Below are positions 52,427 through 60,135 of a DNA stretch of 64,000 nucleotides, piece after piece (the first letter of the stretch is position 1; every line of letters begins with the position of its first letter). The notes beneath the pieces are model-generated. The model saw nothing but the letters and a program-made list of their open reading frames with translations, had not been told where the DNA came from and did no database searches. The DNA comes from CBDIBC01 sp965276635 (lineage in GTDB: Bacteria > Actinomycetota > Acidimicrobiia > Acidimicrobiales > Palsa-688), in assembly GCA_965276635.1 (NCBI GenBank), contig CBDIBC010000005.1, positions 806,001 through 870,000 on the forward strand. The letters run 5' to 3'. The position numbers were made by a program, and so were the translations under genes.

Positions 52427-52846
52427 CTACTTGTCCCACGGGTTGAGCAGTTCGACGCCCAGCGCTTGGAAGTCAGCGGTGTTGCGGGTGACGACGACGA
52501 GGTTGGACCTGAGCGCTGTCGCCGCTATAAGAACATCTCGCTCCGGTCGCGGGTCTGGGACGTGCATCCGGACAGCCTGTCGGACGACGCCCAGATCTAC
52601 GGGCAATGTCCGGGCGGCGAAGGCGGCGAGCAGGTCGCGTTCGAGCCAGCCGCGGAGGACCGCGCCTTGCTCAGGGTCGCGCCGCTCCAGCCGGGCGACG
52701 CCGATCTCGATCTCCATCACGGTAATGACGCTGATCAACAGATCGCTCGTGGCTTGTTGCTGCGCCCAGGTACGCACGTTCGGGGCGGCTCGTCCCGCTG
52801 GTTTCCGGAGTTCGCTGATGACGTTGGTGTCGAGCAGGTAGCTCAC
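52427..52846 (-). CDS. vapC: VapC/FitB-type PIN toxin
   Basis: This protein has 139 residues, all features intact: SYLLDTNVISELRKP at the start, ISVITVMEIEIGVARLERRD, PERDVLIAATAL and VVTRNTADFQALGVELLNPWD. The GTG start overlaps the antitoxin stop as GTGA. It is likely a sequence-specific RNase. Confidence 0.9.
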   Translation of the reverse strand: MSYLLDTNVISELRKPAGRAAPNVRTWAQQQATSDLLISVITVMEIEIGVARLERRDPEQGAVLRGWLERDLLAAFAARTLPVDLGVVRQAVRMHVPDPRPERDVLIAATALRSNLVVVTRNTADFQALGVELLNPWDK

Positions 52847-53082
52847 AGTCCAGGTGGAGCGAGCGAGAGATCGACTCGTTCGAGGACGAGGTCGAGGTCG
52901 TCGTCGGCCGATAGCCAGTCGACGATGTTGCGCCGGTCGGCCACCAGCCGGTGGTAGTCCTGGATAGAGAGCAGCACGTGCGAGGGCTTGCCGCGGTCGG
53001 TGATGATCACGGGCTCGGTGGCGGCCAAGCGTTTGGCCGCACTGACGTCCTGGTTGAAGTCGCGTGAGGTGATGCTCGACAT
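52843..53082 (-). CDS. Phd/YefM-type antitoxin
   Basis: This protein has 79 residues: MSSITSRDFNQDVSAAKRLAATEPVIITDRGKPSHVLLSIQDYHRL is the classic pattern, and an acidic tail follows. The ATG at 53082 has GGAGG in place. Just upstream is a perfect 18-bp palindrome, a strong operator candidate. A longer in-frame start would run through the operator and is unlikely. Confidence 0.9.
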   Translation of the reverse strand: MSSITSRDFNQDVSAAKRLAATEPVIITDRGKPSHVLLSIQDYHRLVADRRNIVDWLSADDDLDLVLERVDLSLAPPGL

Positions 53083-53094
53083 CGTCAACCTCCA

Positions 53095-53112
53095 TGTAGG
53101 TACGTACCTACA
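53095..53112. promoter_or_regulatory. Perfect 18-bp palindromic operator candidate
   Basis: The site reads the same on both strands over 18 bases, built around GGTACGTACC, and sits 13 bases before the antitoxin start. Phd/YefM dimers bind such sites to repress their own operon. Confidence 0.7.
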
Positions 53113-53693
53113 GTAGCGCTCTCCGCGAAGGTGGGGTGTCCCGAACCGTGGGGGATCGTGCTGCAGGACGATCCCGGGGGAGCGACCACACGAGAGAGGC
53201 ACGGACCCTCCGAAGAACTGACGTTCCGAGGTGTGAATAGCTCTCCGTGGCCGTAGTCCTACATAGAGCGGTATTTTCATTCGCCGAGAGCGACACCGCC
53301 AGGGGCCATGGGGAACGAAACCGGCAAGCCCCAGGATCAGCACCCCAGAGACAAGCGGCCGCCGAGCTGATGTGTCAAGCGGCACGCCTCCAAGCGGCCG
53401 TGCGGAGCGCCGCCGCAGGCGGCGGAGACCACCAACCAGTCTCGGGTGCCGAGGTGAGTCGTTGTCATGGTCGCCAGTCGCCTCACGCTCAAAGCACCGA
53501 ACGCTGATCTAGATTCGGGTGCGGCGGGCTGCCACAGCTCGGTGGCCCGCAGCCGGCAGACCACCCAGCTCGGAGCCGCCGAGCGACCGCATGTGCCCGC
53601 AAGGGGATCGACATTCGGATGGGCGCTTCCGCAGCTGCCCGCCTGCGCAGACGTCGACGCAGGCGTCGCCTACGAGAATTGGAGACTTCACCC
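53113..53693. other. Long gene-free stretch
   Basis: I see no gene here on either strand. It holds the second dispersed two-hairpin repeat (53375-53427) and several shorter AAGCGGC pieces around it. The last 30 bases contain the ribosome site of the VOC gene. Confidence 0.5.
53375..53427. repeat. Two-hairpin dispersed repeat, copy 2
   Basis: It shares the AAGCGGCCGTGCGGAGCGCC core and the GCCGCC(n3)GGCGGC hairpin with copies 1 and 3. The left arm has diverged. Confidence 0.75.
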
Positions 53694-54134
53694 ATGTCAC
53701 ACGTGCGACGCTTCGACCACGTCGGCATCACCGTGGCGGACCTCGACAGAGCAATGGAGTTTTTCGTCGGGCTGGGTCTCGAGGTCGAGGGCCGGATGTT
53801 CATGGAGGGCAGGTTCGTGGATACCGTCATCGGCATCCCCGACTCCCGGAGCGAAATTGTCATGCTGCGGCCGCCCGGCGGAGGCGCTGGTCTGGAGCTG
53901 TCGAGCTTCGTCCGGCCCGACCACGAGCCCGGGTCTCCCGCCGCGATGTCCATCGAACTAGGACTGCGCAACGTGGCATTCGAGGTGGACGACCTTCAGG
54001 CGGTCCTCGACCGGCTGAACGCGGACGGCTACAGCCTGGTTGGCGGCGTGGGTCAATACGAGCACGTCTGGCGCATGGCCTACGTGCGCGGACCGGAGGG
54101 AATCATCGTGTCCCTGGCCGAGCGGATCGGTTGA
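53694..54134 (+). CDS. VOC family protein (glyoxalase-like)
   Basis: This intact protein of 146 residues has the two-unit VOC fold: RRFDHVGITVADLDRAMEFFVGLGLEVEG at the start with the first metal His, and IELGLRNVAFEVDDLQAVLDRLNADGYSLVG and YVRGPEGIIVSLAE at the end, with a late Glu-like position. It could be a lactoylglutathione lyase-like or other VOC enzyme. The ATG at 53694 follows GGAG. It seems a stand-alone gene among remnants. Confidence 0.83.
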   Translation: MSHVRRFDHVGITVADLDRAMEFFVGLGLEVEGRMFMEGRFVDTVIGIPDSRSEIVMLRPPGGGAGLELSSFVRPDHEPGSPAAMSIELGLRNVAFEVDDLQAVLDRLNADGYSLVGGVGQYEHVWRMAYVRGPEGIIVSLAERIG

Positions 54135-54212
54135 CGCCGCTGTCGGCGAGCGAGACCGCCTGCTGGTGCGGGTGCAACCCCGGTGCTCCGGATATGTGCA
54201 AGTTGGTCCCGC

Positions 54213-54778
54213 ATGCCGAACCGGCTACGGGACCAGTACGATCCTGCCGAGGACGCCAACAACGAAACCGTCGCCCGCGAGATGCGACGGTCGGCGATCG
54301 CCGCGTACATGGCCGGCGAAGCAGCCAAGGCCGGCCAGAGGGTGCCCTCGTCGGGTTCGGTACCGTCGGCCGCTACTTCGGACCTTCGGGCGCCGCTCAG
54401 GGTTCCGTCCCACCGTCGAACTGCTCGAGGCCAACGAGGAGGTGTAAGAGCGCTCAACCGCCGCCTGACCCCTGCTCGACGCTCTCCGACGGCGGGCCAG
54501 GGCGCGCCCGGCTCGGCGACCAGGCCAAGAAGCGCCGCCCCTGGCAGGGCCTCACCGTCGGAGGCATCGGACCCAAGGAGTACGGCCGGCTCTACGCCCG
54601 AGCCCACGCCGCCGCCATCCGGCAGCACAGCCAGACGACGCCGCCCATCCCGGGGACGTCGACGGCAACCTGCATGCTGGAGGAAGCGACGGAGCCCGAA
54701 CCTGACGACTCCCAGCGCCCGGCTGGTTGGCGGCGACCGCACGTACCTCGGCACCAACGACGACCCCGGTCCAACTGA
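54213..54778 (+). pseudogene. Remnant of Rep-like protein, C-terminal part
   Basis: This stretch encodes, across frames, REMRRSAIAAYMAGEAAKAGQ, then FGTVGRYFG and RSGFRPTVELLEANEEV, and later KKRRPWQGLTVGGIGPKEYGRLYARAHAAAIRQHSQ. The first two pieces match the pseudogene at 58480-59450 (MRRAAIAAYMAGEAAKAGQK, FGTVGRYFGTFG). So two remnants of one gene family, about 5 kb apart, face the same way. At least three shifts are visible. Confidence 0.65.
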
Positions 54779-54812
54779 CGCTAGTGCGGGGCCTGCCCCC
54801 GTCGGGGCTCGA

Positions 54813-55124
54813 TCAACGCTCCGGGCAGCCGATCGCCTCGGCCGTTGCTACGCAAATCGCCCTAAGCGTGGCTGGAGTCGCCTTACCCACCCGCCTCACC
54901 ATGCGTGCTCGTGGGACGAGCTGCAGGTTGTCGAGATTCACGACTGAGGGCTTGCGGACTCCGTCGGCCTCGGTGAGGTCAACCTCCGTGGTCAGGCCAC
55001 GAACGGTCGACGTGATCGGGCCAACGATCACCGAATGCAGGAGCCTCCCCAGGGGATCTCGGGTGAGCACCACGACCGGGCGGCGCTTGTCCAACTCAGC
55101 CAACCAGATCTCGCCTCTGCGCAC
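54813..55124 (-). CDS. mazF: MazF/PemK-type endoribonuclease toxin
   Basis: This protein has 103 residues beginning VRRGEIWLAELDKRRPVVVLTRDP, the MazF signature, with SVIVGPITSTVRGLTTEVDL and PSVVNLDNLQLVPRARMVRRVG following. MazF cuts single-stranded RNA at short motifs. I use the GTG at 55124, where family similarity starts. A GTG at 55154 would overlap the antitoxin by 19 bases. The gene is intact. Confidence 0.88.
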   Translation of the reverse strand: MRRGEIWLAELDKRRPVVVLTRDPLGRLLHSVIVGPITSTVRGLTTEVDLTEADGVRKPSVVNLDNLQLVPRARMVRRVGKATPATLRAICVATAEAIGCPER

Positions 55125-55135
55125 CGTTGGGGCGC

Positions 55136-55408
55136 TTAGCTCTCCTCGGGCCACTCAGCGTCCCAGTCGGTGTCGTCGGCCAGGTCGCTCCAATCGAGAA
55201 GGGCGTGGCCGATCGCTACCTCGTCACCAGTTGGAGGCCTCCCCGTGTACGCCTCGACATCGCTCAGAACACGGCGACGGCGAATCAACTCGGTGAGCGC
55301 AACGTCGATAGCTGCTGAAGCCGAGGACAACCCCAGCACTGCTCGCGCTTCAGACAGTTTGGCTCGATCGACTGTGATCGTAGCCTTCTCCTTTGCCATA
55401 TGGTTCAT
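55136..55408 (-). CDS. mazE: MazE-like RHH antitoxin
   Basis: This protein has 90 residues (KEKATITVDRAKLSEARAVLGLSSASAAIDVALTELIRRRRVLSDVEAY), an RHH fold, followed by a very acidic end (DWSDLADDTDWDAEWPEES) that would bind MazF. The ATG at 55408 lies right at an inverted repeat, and an ATG 9 bases further in is also possible. It pairs with the MazF gene downstream. Confidence 0.87.
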   Translation of the reverse strand: MNHMAKEKATITVDRAKLSEARAVLGLSSASAAIDVALTELIRRRRVLSDVEAYTGRPPTGDEVAIGHALLDWSDLADDTDWDAEWPEES

Positions 55409-55410
55409 AC

Positions 55411-55425
55411 TACCATCTGGTGGTA
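55411..55425. promoter_or_regulatory. Near-palindrome upstream of mazE
   Basis: TACCATC and GGTGGTA arms pair with one mismatch just before the antitoxin start, a fitting operator position. Confidence 0.45.
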
Positions 55426-55477
55426 GAGGCCCGAGGGCTGCGTGTGCAAAGTGGGCGACGGCCGACCTTCGCTGCGG

Positions 55478-55850
55478 CTACTGGTCAACATCTGATGCGC
55501 GTTCGGCCGGAGCGTCCGTCTTCGCCTTCGTTCGGGCCCACTGACGCAGCACCCCATCGACCTCGCTGAAGGAGTGCTCCGGTACCACCAGCTCTGCACC
55601 CCGGGGGGATGAGCAGCCGAAGCGCCTTGCCTCGCAGCCGAGTCGTCGAGTAACACGACGACGGTCAGGTCGCCTCTTCGGATCGCAAGTCAGCCAACAT
55701 GTCCACAGCCCGTACCGTGACCACCGTGGCCGGCCGTGCGTCGAACCGCTGAAGCCACCCAGCCAGAGCAGCCGATCGCTCGCTGTCGGTCAGCTTGTCG
55801 TCGATGAACTCGAGCGCAGGATCGTGGAGATCGTGAGGCCGGCGTACCAC
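55478..55850 (-). pseudogene. Remnant of a toxin-antitoxin pair
   Basis: The upstream piece encodes LEFIDDKLTDSERSAALAGWLQRFDARPATVVTVRAVDMLADLRSEEAT, antitoxin-like in size and charge. The next starts VVVLLDDSAARQ and, after frame changes, gives AELVVPEHSFSEVDGVLRQWARTKAKTDAP and stops: a short PIN-like toxin lacking its C-terminal half. The assignment is tentative. Confidence 0.45.
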
Positions 55851-55963
55851 ACCACCACGGGAGCGCCGCAGCCCATGCCTGGCTCCTGGTAAGCGCCGAG
55901 GCAGCTATGTGTTGCAGGCAAGGCGCAACCTCGCCCTTGCCGCCCAGCCATTTCGCTGCCCAT

Positions 55964-56017
55964 GAGCCAAGCGGCCGCTTCAAGCGGCCGTGCGGAGCGC
56001 CGCCGAAGGCGGCAAGG
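55964..56017. repeat. Two-hairpin dispersed repeat, copy 3
   Basis: This is the best-formed copy: 9-base arms CGGCCGCTT/AAGCGGCCG around a single base, a short linker, and then GCCGCC(GAA)GGCGGC. It resembles REP-type elements. It lies between remnants of a toxin locus and a GNAT gene. Confidence 0.78.
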
Positions 56018-56119
56018 CCCCACGTTCTGCGGGAACCAACAGCAACGCCGCACCGGCGAACCTGAAGCCGAGCGCTGCGGACGCCCCCGTTATGCGCTCG
56101 CTGCGCTGGAGCCCGCTGG

Positions 56120-56484
56120 TCAGAGGTAGACGTGCTCTCGGAGGATCCTGCCGTCTGGCAGGGGGAACTGCACGGTCTCGACCCTGAGCCATCCCTTGCG
56201 CTCGTAGAGGGAGACGGCTGCGAGCAGCTCGGCATCGACATCCAGGATGGGATACCGCCCGAGCTTCTCGGCTTCCGCCACGGCAACATCGAGGAGCGCG
56301 CTACCAGCCCCTGACCGTCGCCCCCGAGGATCGACGAGCAGTCTCGCTACGACCGCCAGGTCCGAGTCACCGACGCCTACGGCGTGGCGCGAAGGTACGC
56401 AGGGTACCTCTCAGTGGCGCGGACGAGCTCAACCATGCGGTCCAGACCGGCGAGGTCGTCGACTGTCCGGCGTCGTACCAACAC
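56120..56484 (-). pseudogene. Frameshifted GNAT acetyltransferase gene
   Basis: Frames must be joined: VLVRRRTVDDLAGLDRMVELVRATERYPAYLRAT, then VGVGDSDLAVVARLLVDPRG, then GSALLDVAVAEAEKLGRYPILDVDAELLAAVSLYERKGWLRVETVQFPLPDGRILREHVYL. The last is the typical C-terminal half of a GNAT enzyme. Two shifts are needed, so no working enzyme can be made. Confidence 0.75.
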
Positions 56485-56565
56485 GCCTCAGAGTGTGGCA
56501 TCCGACCGGCTGAGCCACGAGTCCGGGAACGCTGGCGGGCTCTACCTGCGTCCCTCCGAGCTGGG

Positions 56566-57336
56566 TTAGAGGAGCGTCTCCAGTCGTTGGGCGACCTGCC
56601 GGTATCGTCCGACCGGGATTAGGTGCACACCGTCGAAGGCGCCGGCCTCGCGGATCTGCTCCACCATGTCACAGGCGAATGTGACGCCGGCGGACGGATC
56701 TCGGTCCAGTCGCTCGACGAGCCAGTTGGGGACGGCGAGCTGAGGGATCTCAGCGTTAAGCTTCTTCGCCATGCCCGCGCTGGCCACGACCATCACCCCG
56801 GCGTAGACACGCCCGGGGAAGCTGATCTCCCGTCGCCACGCGAGGAGTGCTTCCAACGAGAATCCGACCTGGGCGAAGAGCAGGTCCGCGTCGTTCTTCC
56901 ACGCTGGCACCGGTGTCAACCCGGAGGTCACCCCGATGGTGAGCCCGGCGGGGAGGTTGTGCTTTGCGTCGAAGTCCGCGGCGTGTCCGATCATCGCCCG
57001 GACCGTGAGGTCGTCGGAGCGCCGTCCGGACTCGGGGCGGTCCCCGTAGATGAAGAGGAACTCGTCTACGCCGTAGGCGGCTGCAGTGAGGAGGTCCCGG
57101 TGAAAGCCAAGCGTGTTGCGGTCCCGTGCGTTCAGGCATGCAATCGCTCGACCACCCATCTGTTTCACCTCGTTCGCGACCGCAATGCTCGAGACCGTCG
57201 CTCGGCCGATGTGGTTGTCCGGGATCAAGAACCCGGACGCTATGGGGTGGAGGACACCGATCTGGTGACGAATTCGGCGCAGATCAGGGCTTGTGGCCGG
57301 CTCGATCTCGCAGATGACCTCGAACTGCTCGCGCAT
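56566..57336 (-). CDS. Methylenetetrahydrofolate reductase-like protein
   Basis: This intact 256-residue protein fits the MTHFR barrel (PF02219): EVICEIEPATSPDLRRIRHQI at the start, VANEVKQMGGRAIACLNARDRNTLGFHRDLLTAAAYGVDEFLFIYGDRPE in the middle, and FACDMVEQIREAGAFDGVHLIPVGRYRQVAQRL at the end. Classic MetF uses FAD and NADH to make methyl-folate. This shorter form may reduce another folate or act in a side pathway. The ATG at 57336 begins the domain. Confidence 0.78.
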   Translation of the reverse strand: MREQFEVICEIEPATSPDLRRIRHQIGVLHPIASGFLIPDNHIGRATVSSIAVANEVKQMGGRAIACLNARDRNTLGFHRDLLTAAAYGVDEFLFIYGDRPESGRRSDDLTVRAMIGHAADFDAKHNLPAGLTIGVTSGLTPVPAWKNDADLLFAQVGFSLEALLAWRREISFPGRVYAGVMVVASAGMAKKLNAEIPQLAVPNWLVERLDRDPSAGVTFACDMVEQIREAGAFDGVHLIPVGRYRQVAQRLETLL

Positions 57337-57520
57337 GGGCCGACCATAACGTCCACCTGTATTGGCCGCCTTGCACGTCGCCGCCTCCCACGACTCCCTA
57401 CCCGTAACGCCGGGAGCAATTTGCCTCCGGGCCAATGCGTACTCGGCTCGGCGCAGAGGTTGGATTTCCCTGTCCTTGGTGCGCACAGCTGCACCACCTT
57501 CCGGACAGCGGCGATCACCG

Positions 57521-58315
57521 TCATGCGAGCGCTGCTGCGAACTGGGCGCGGACGTCCTGCTGCCACCATTCCCGGCGTCGATCGAAGCGTTCCATGCCCC
57601 CCATCTCCGCCCACATCTTGGCGAATTCCGGCTCACCGGCCTCGGCATGGCGCCGGACGAACTCCCGGCCTCGTGCGATCGATGCGCTCACCACGTCCAG
57701 GAGTTCGCTCCGGTCCCCTGGGTGCAGCCCGTACGCATCACACGCGAGGCGTAGCCGACGGGGACGATCCGCCGGCTGCCAACCCAGCCGTGCCGAGTTG
57801 ACGTCATCATCTATGGGTACACACATCCTTGCCAAGGCCGCCACGTCGAAGGTTCTCCGCCCGGGTGCGGCGTAATCGAAATCGAGAAGAGCAACGGCAT
57901 GGCCGCCCCGGAAGACCACGTTCTCCAGGCAGACGTCGTTGTGGCAGATCACTCGGCCGCCCTCGGGGTCGGCCATCTCGGAACTCCACGTCAGTCCTGT
58001 CGTGTCGAGCCCCTCGGAGACGTCGTGCAGCTCACGGATGAGAGCTGCCACTGACTGCAAGGCTTCGTCGGACTGGGCCCACTCGGGATAGGGCGGTAAG
58101 GCGACATCGCCTGGAACGAAGCGCAGGCGTTCGCGTCCGCCGGGATCGATGCCGACGGGCGCAGGGGCACCCGTGAACCCGGCGCGCTCGATCTGTGACA
58201 AGAACCCCATGATGGAACCCGAGTGCACGTTGGACGGCCGCAGCACGTGCGCCCCGGACCGGGTCACGGCACCAGCATTGGCCACGCCCTCGAGCAACTC
58301 TTCCTCCCCGCCCAC
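57521..58315 (-). CDS. Aminoglycoside phosphotransferase (APH) family protein
   Basis: The 264 residues carry the kinase-like signature of APH proteins: GRVICHNDVCLENVVF (catalytic Asp and metal Asn) and AVALLDFDYAAPG (metal Asp). The N-terminal lobe is short but present (VTRSGAHVLRPSNVHSGSIMGFLSQIERAGFTGAPAPVG). The true substrate could be an antibiotic, a sugar or choline. The gene looks intact and stands between a MTHFR-like gene and a Rep remnant. Confidence 0.85.
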   Translation of the reverse strand: MGGEEELLEGVANAGAVTRSGAHVLRPSNVHSGSIMGFLSQIERAGFTGAPAPVGIDPGGRERLRFVPGDVALPPYPEWAQSDEALQSVAALIRELHDVSEGLDTTGLTWSSEMADPEGGRVICHNDVCLENVVFRGGHAVALLDFDYAAPGRRTFDVAALARMCVPIDDDVNSARLGWQPADRPRRLRLACDAYGLHPGDRSELLDVVSASIARGREFVRRHAEAGEPEFAKMWAEMGGMERFDRRREWWQQDVRAQFAAALA

Positions 58316-58479
58316 GAAGCAAGTGTGTCATGTCCATCCCGGGCAGCGCCGAGCTCGCCGGCATACCTCACCGAGTCTTTGCCGCAGATAGACCTATCCA
58401 TCTGGGCTGCCCTGCTCTGGACCACGCTGGTCGGGAAGCCGCTCAGAGTGACGAATACGGCGTCGCTACGTAGGCCTCC

Positions 58480-59450
58480 GTGCGAGACACCGATCTGGAG
58501 TTGGACGGTGGCCGTCACACCAAGGGTGCACAATACGGGCCGGTGATGGATCAGGTGGTGCGCACGCTCGAGGACATGGAGGAGGCCGGCGATCCGGTCG
58601 AGTTCGATCCCCTCGATCCCAGCGAGGCTGCCGCCGTGCTGGCCGTCGAGAAGCAGGAGCGCCGCGAGGCCCTCGACGCCTACCTCGACACCATCGAACC
58701 GCAGGAACCCAAGCAGTACCTGGCCGCCTGGGAGTTGGAGGCGGCCAAGAAGGCCGCAGCGGAACGGCTGGGCCCGGGGGCCAGGGGGATGTCGGAGCGC
58801 ACCCGGCGGGAGATGTGGAGTTGGGTCCTGTCCTTGCCGTTCGAGATGCTTGGCGACCGGCCGCCGTGGATCACCCTCACCTACCCCGGCGACTAGCGGC
58901 CGTGGGTTCCCGACGGCCCCACCCTCGAGCGGCACCGGCGGGCGTTCGGGGAGGCCTGGTACCGGGGGTTCGGGGAGCGTCCGGTCGGGTTCTGGTCCAA
59001 GGAGTTCCAGCTCCAGGAGGGCCGCCCCCACCTGCACCTGCTGATGAAGGGCCCCGACTCCATGCCCGACAGCGACTACCTCGGCTTCCAGACGCTCACC
59101 CGTCTGGGCGATCAGAACATTCGCCGCTACGGCAAGCACAAGGGCCGATGGTGGACCCCGCCCATCGGGCCGGCCCTCGGCGGCGACACCGCGGTGGGTC
59201 TGCTGGCTGGTGGTCCCACATCGTCACCGGCGGCACCGTGGAGGCGCATGGTCGGCGAGGTGTCAACCCCCGCGCCGTGTTCTACGCACGCGACGACCGC
59301 GTCGCCACCGGGATGCGACGCGCCGCCATCGCCGCCTACATGGCGGGCGAGGCGGCCAAGGCCGGCCAGAAAGTCCCTCCGGACGGCTTCGGCACCGTCG
59401 GCCGCTACTTCGGCACCTTCGGCCATCCAGCGGCCTTCAAGCCCACCGTT
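58480..59450 (+). pseudogene. Remnant of a Rep-like protein with HxH motif
   Basis: The first frame (138 codons) ends in PPWITLTYPGD and a TAG at 58894. The same frame then goes on as PTLERHRRAFGEAWYRGFGERPVGFWSKEFQLQEGRPHLHLLMKGP, with an HLH motif like those of rolling-circle Rep/HUH nucleases. After a shift near 59195 it gives NPRAVFYARDDRVATGMRRAAIAAYMAGEAAKAGQK and FGTVGRYFGTFG. It breaks off where a recombinase remnant begins. It appears to be a dead replication or mobilisation gene of an integrated element. Confidence 0.7.
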
Positions 59451-60016
59451 GATCCAACGGGCTCGGCGCTTCTTGCCGATCCACTCGATCACCGGCGCCG
59501 CCTCTCCCAGCCGCAGGTCCCCGATGCGAAGGTGGATGATCTCCGCAGCACGCATCCCGGCCAGCCCGAGACGGACGATCGCCTCGTCCCGCAACCCCAG
59601 GTCGCTCCCGTCCCGGCACGCCCCGATCAAATCAACGAACGCCTCCGAATGGGAGAGCCACCTCGCCGGGCGGGGCGCCTGCACCTTGCCATACAGGCGG
59701 GGAATCTGGCGCAGCGGGTTGTCCCGGCCCATCAACACCTCACCAGCGCCCGGTCCGCCTCCCCCTGGCGGACACGCCAGCGCAGGAACATGCACAACCG
59801 GGACAGCCGGTTGCGGATCGTGTTGTTGGCCGTCGGGAGCCCGCACCACTCCAACGCCAGCGACTCCGTCAACGCCCCCGGACCCTCGACCCCAGCGAAC
59901 CGGAACAGCCCCGCCAGCTCCGTCTCGTACTGCCGGCGGGTCGCGGCGTTGGCGTACCGCCGGGCGAACTCCGCGACCAGGGCCTCCCACGCGGGAGACC
60001 CTATGACCAACGCTAA
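59450..60016 (-). pseudogene. Truncated tyrosine recombinase (integrase)
   Basis: The N-terminal part shows the core-binding domain (FARRYANAATRRQYETELAGLFRFAGVEG, TIRNRLSRLCMFLRW). After a frame change the catalytic domain begins (SDLGLRDEAIVRLGLAGMRAAEIIHLRIGDL) with the first catalytic Arg. It then stops at KKRRARW. The His-x-x-Arg and Tyr parts are missing. Its cut end meets the cut end of the Rep remnant at about 59450, so a deletion joined them. Confidence 0.72.
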
Positions 60017-60135
60017 GCTTAGAGGCCTCCAGGCGGTGTGGAGCCGGGCGAAGTCGGCTGCGAGTGCCCGGCATGCTCGCCAGAGCAACTGGCGCAACTC
60101 GCTCTGTCCGCGGCCGGCGGCTCCAGTCAGCCGGT

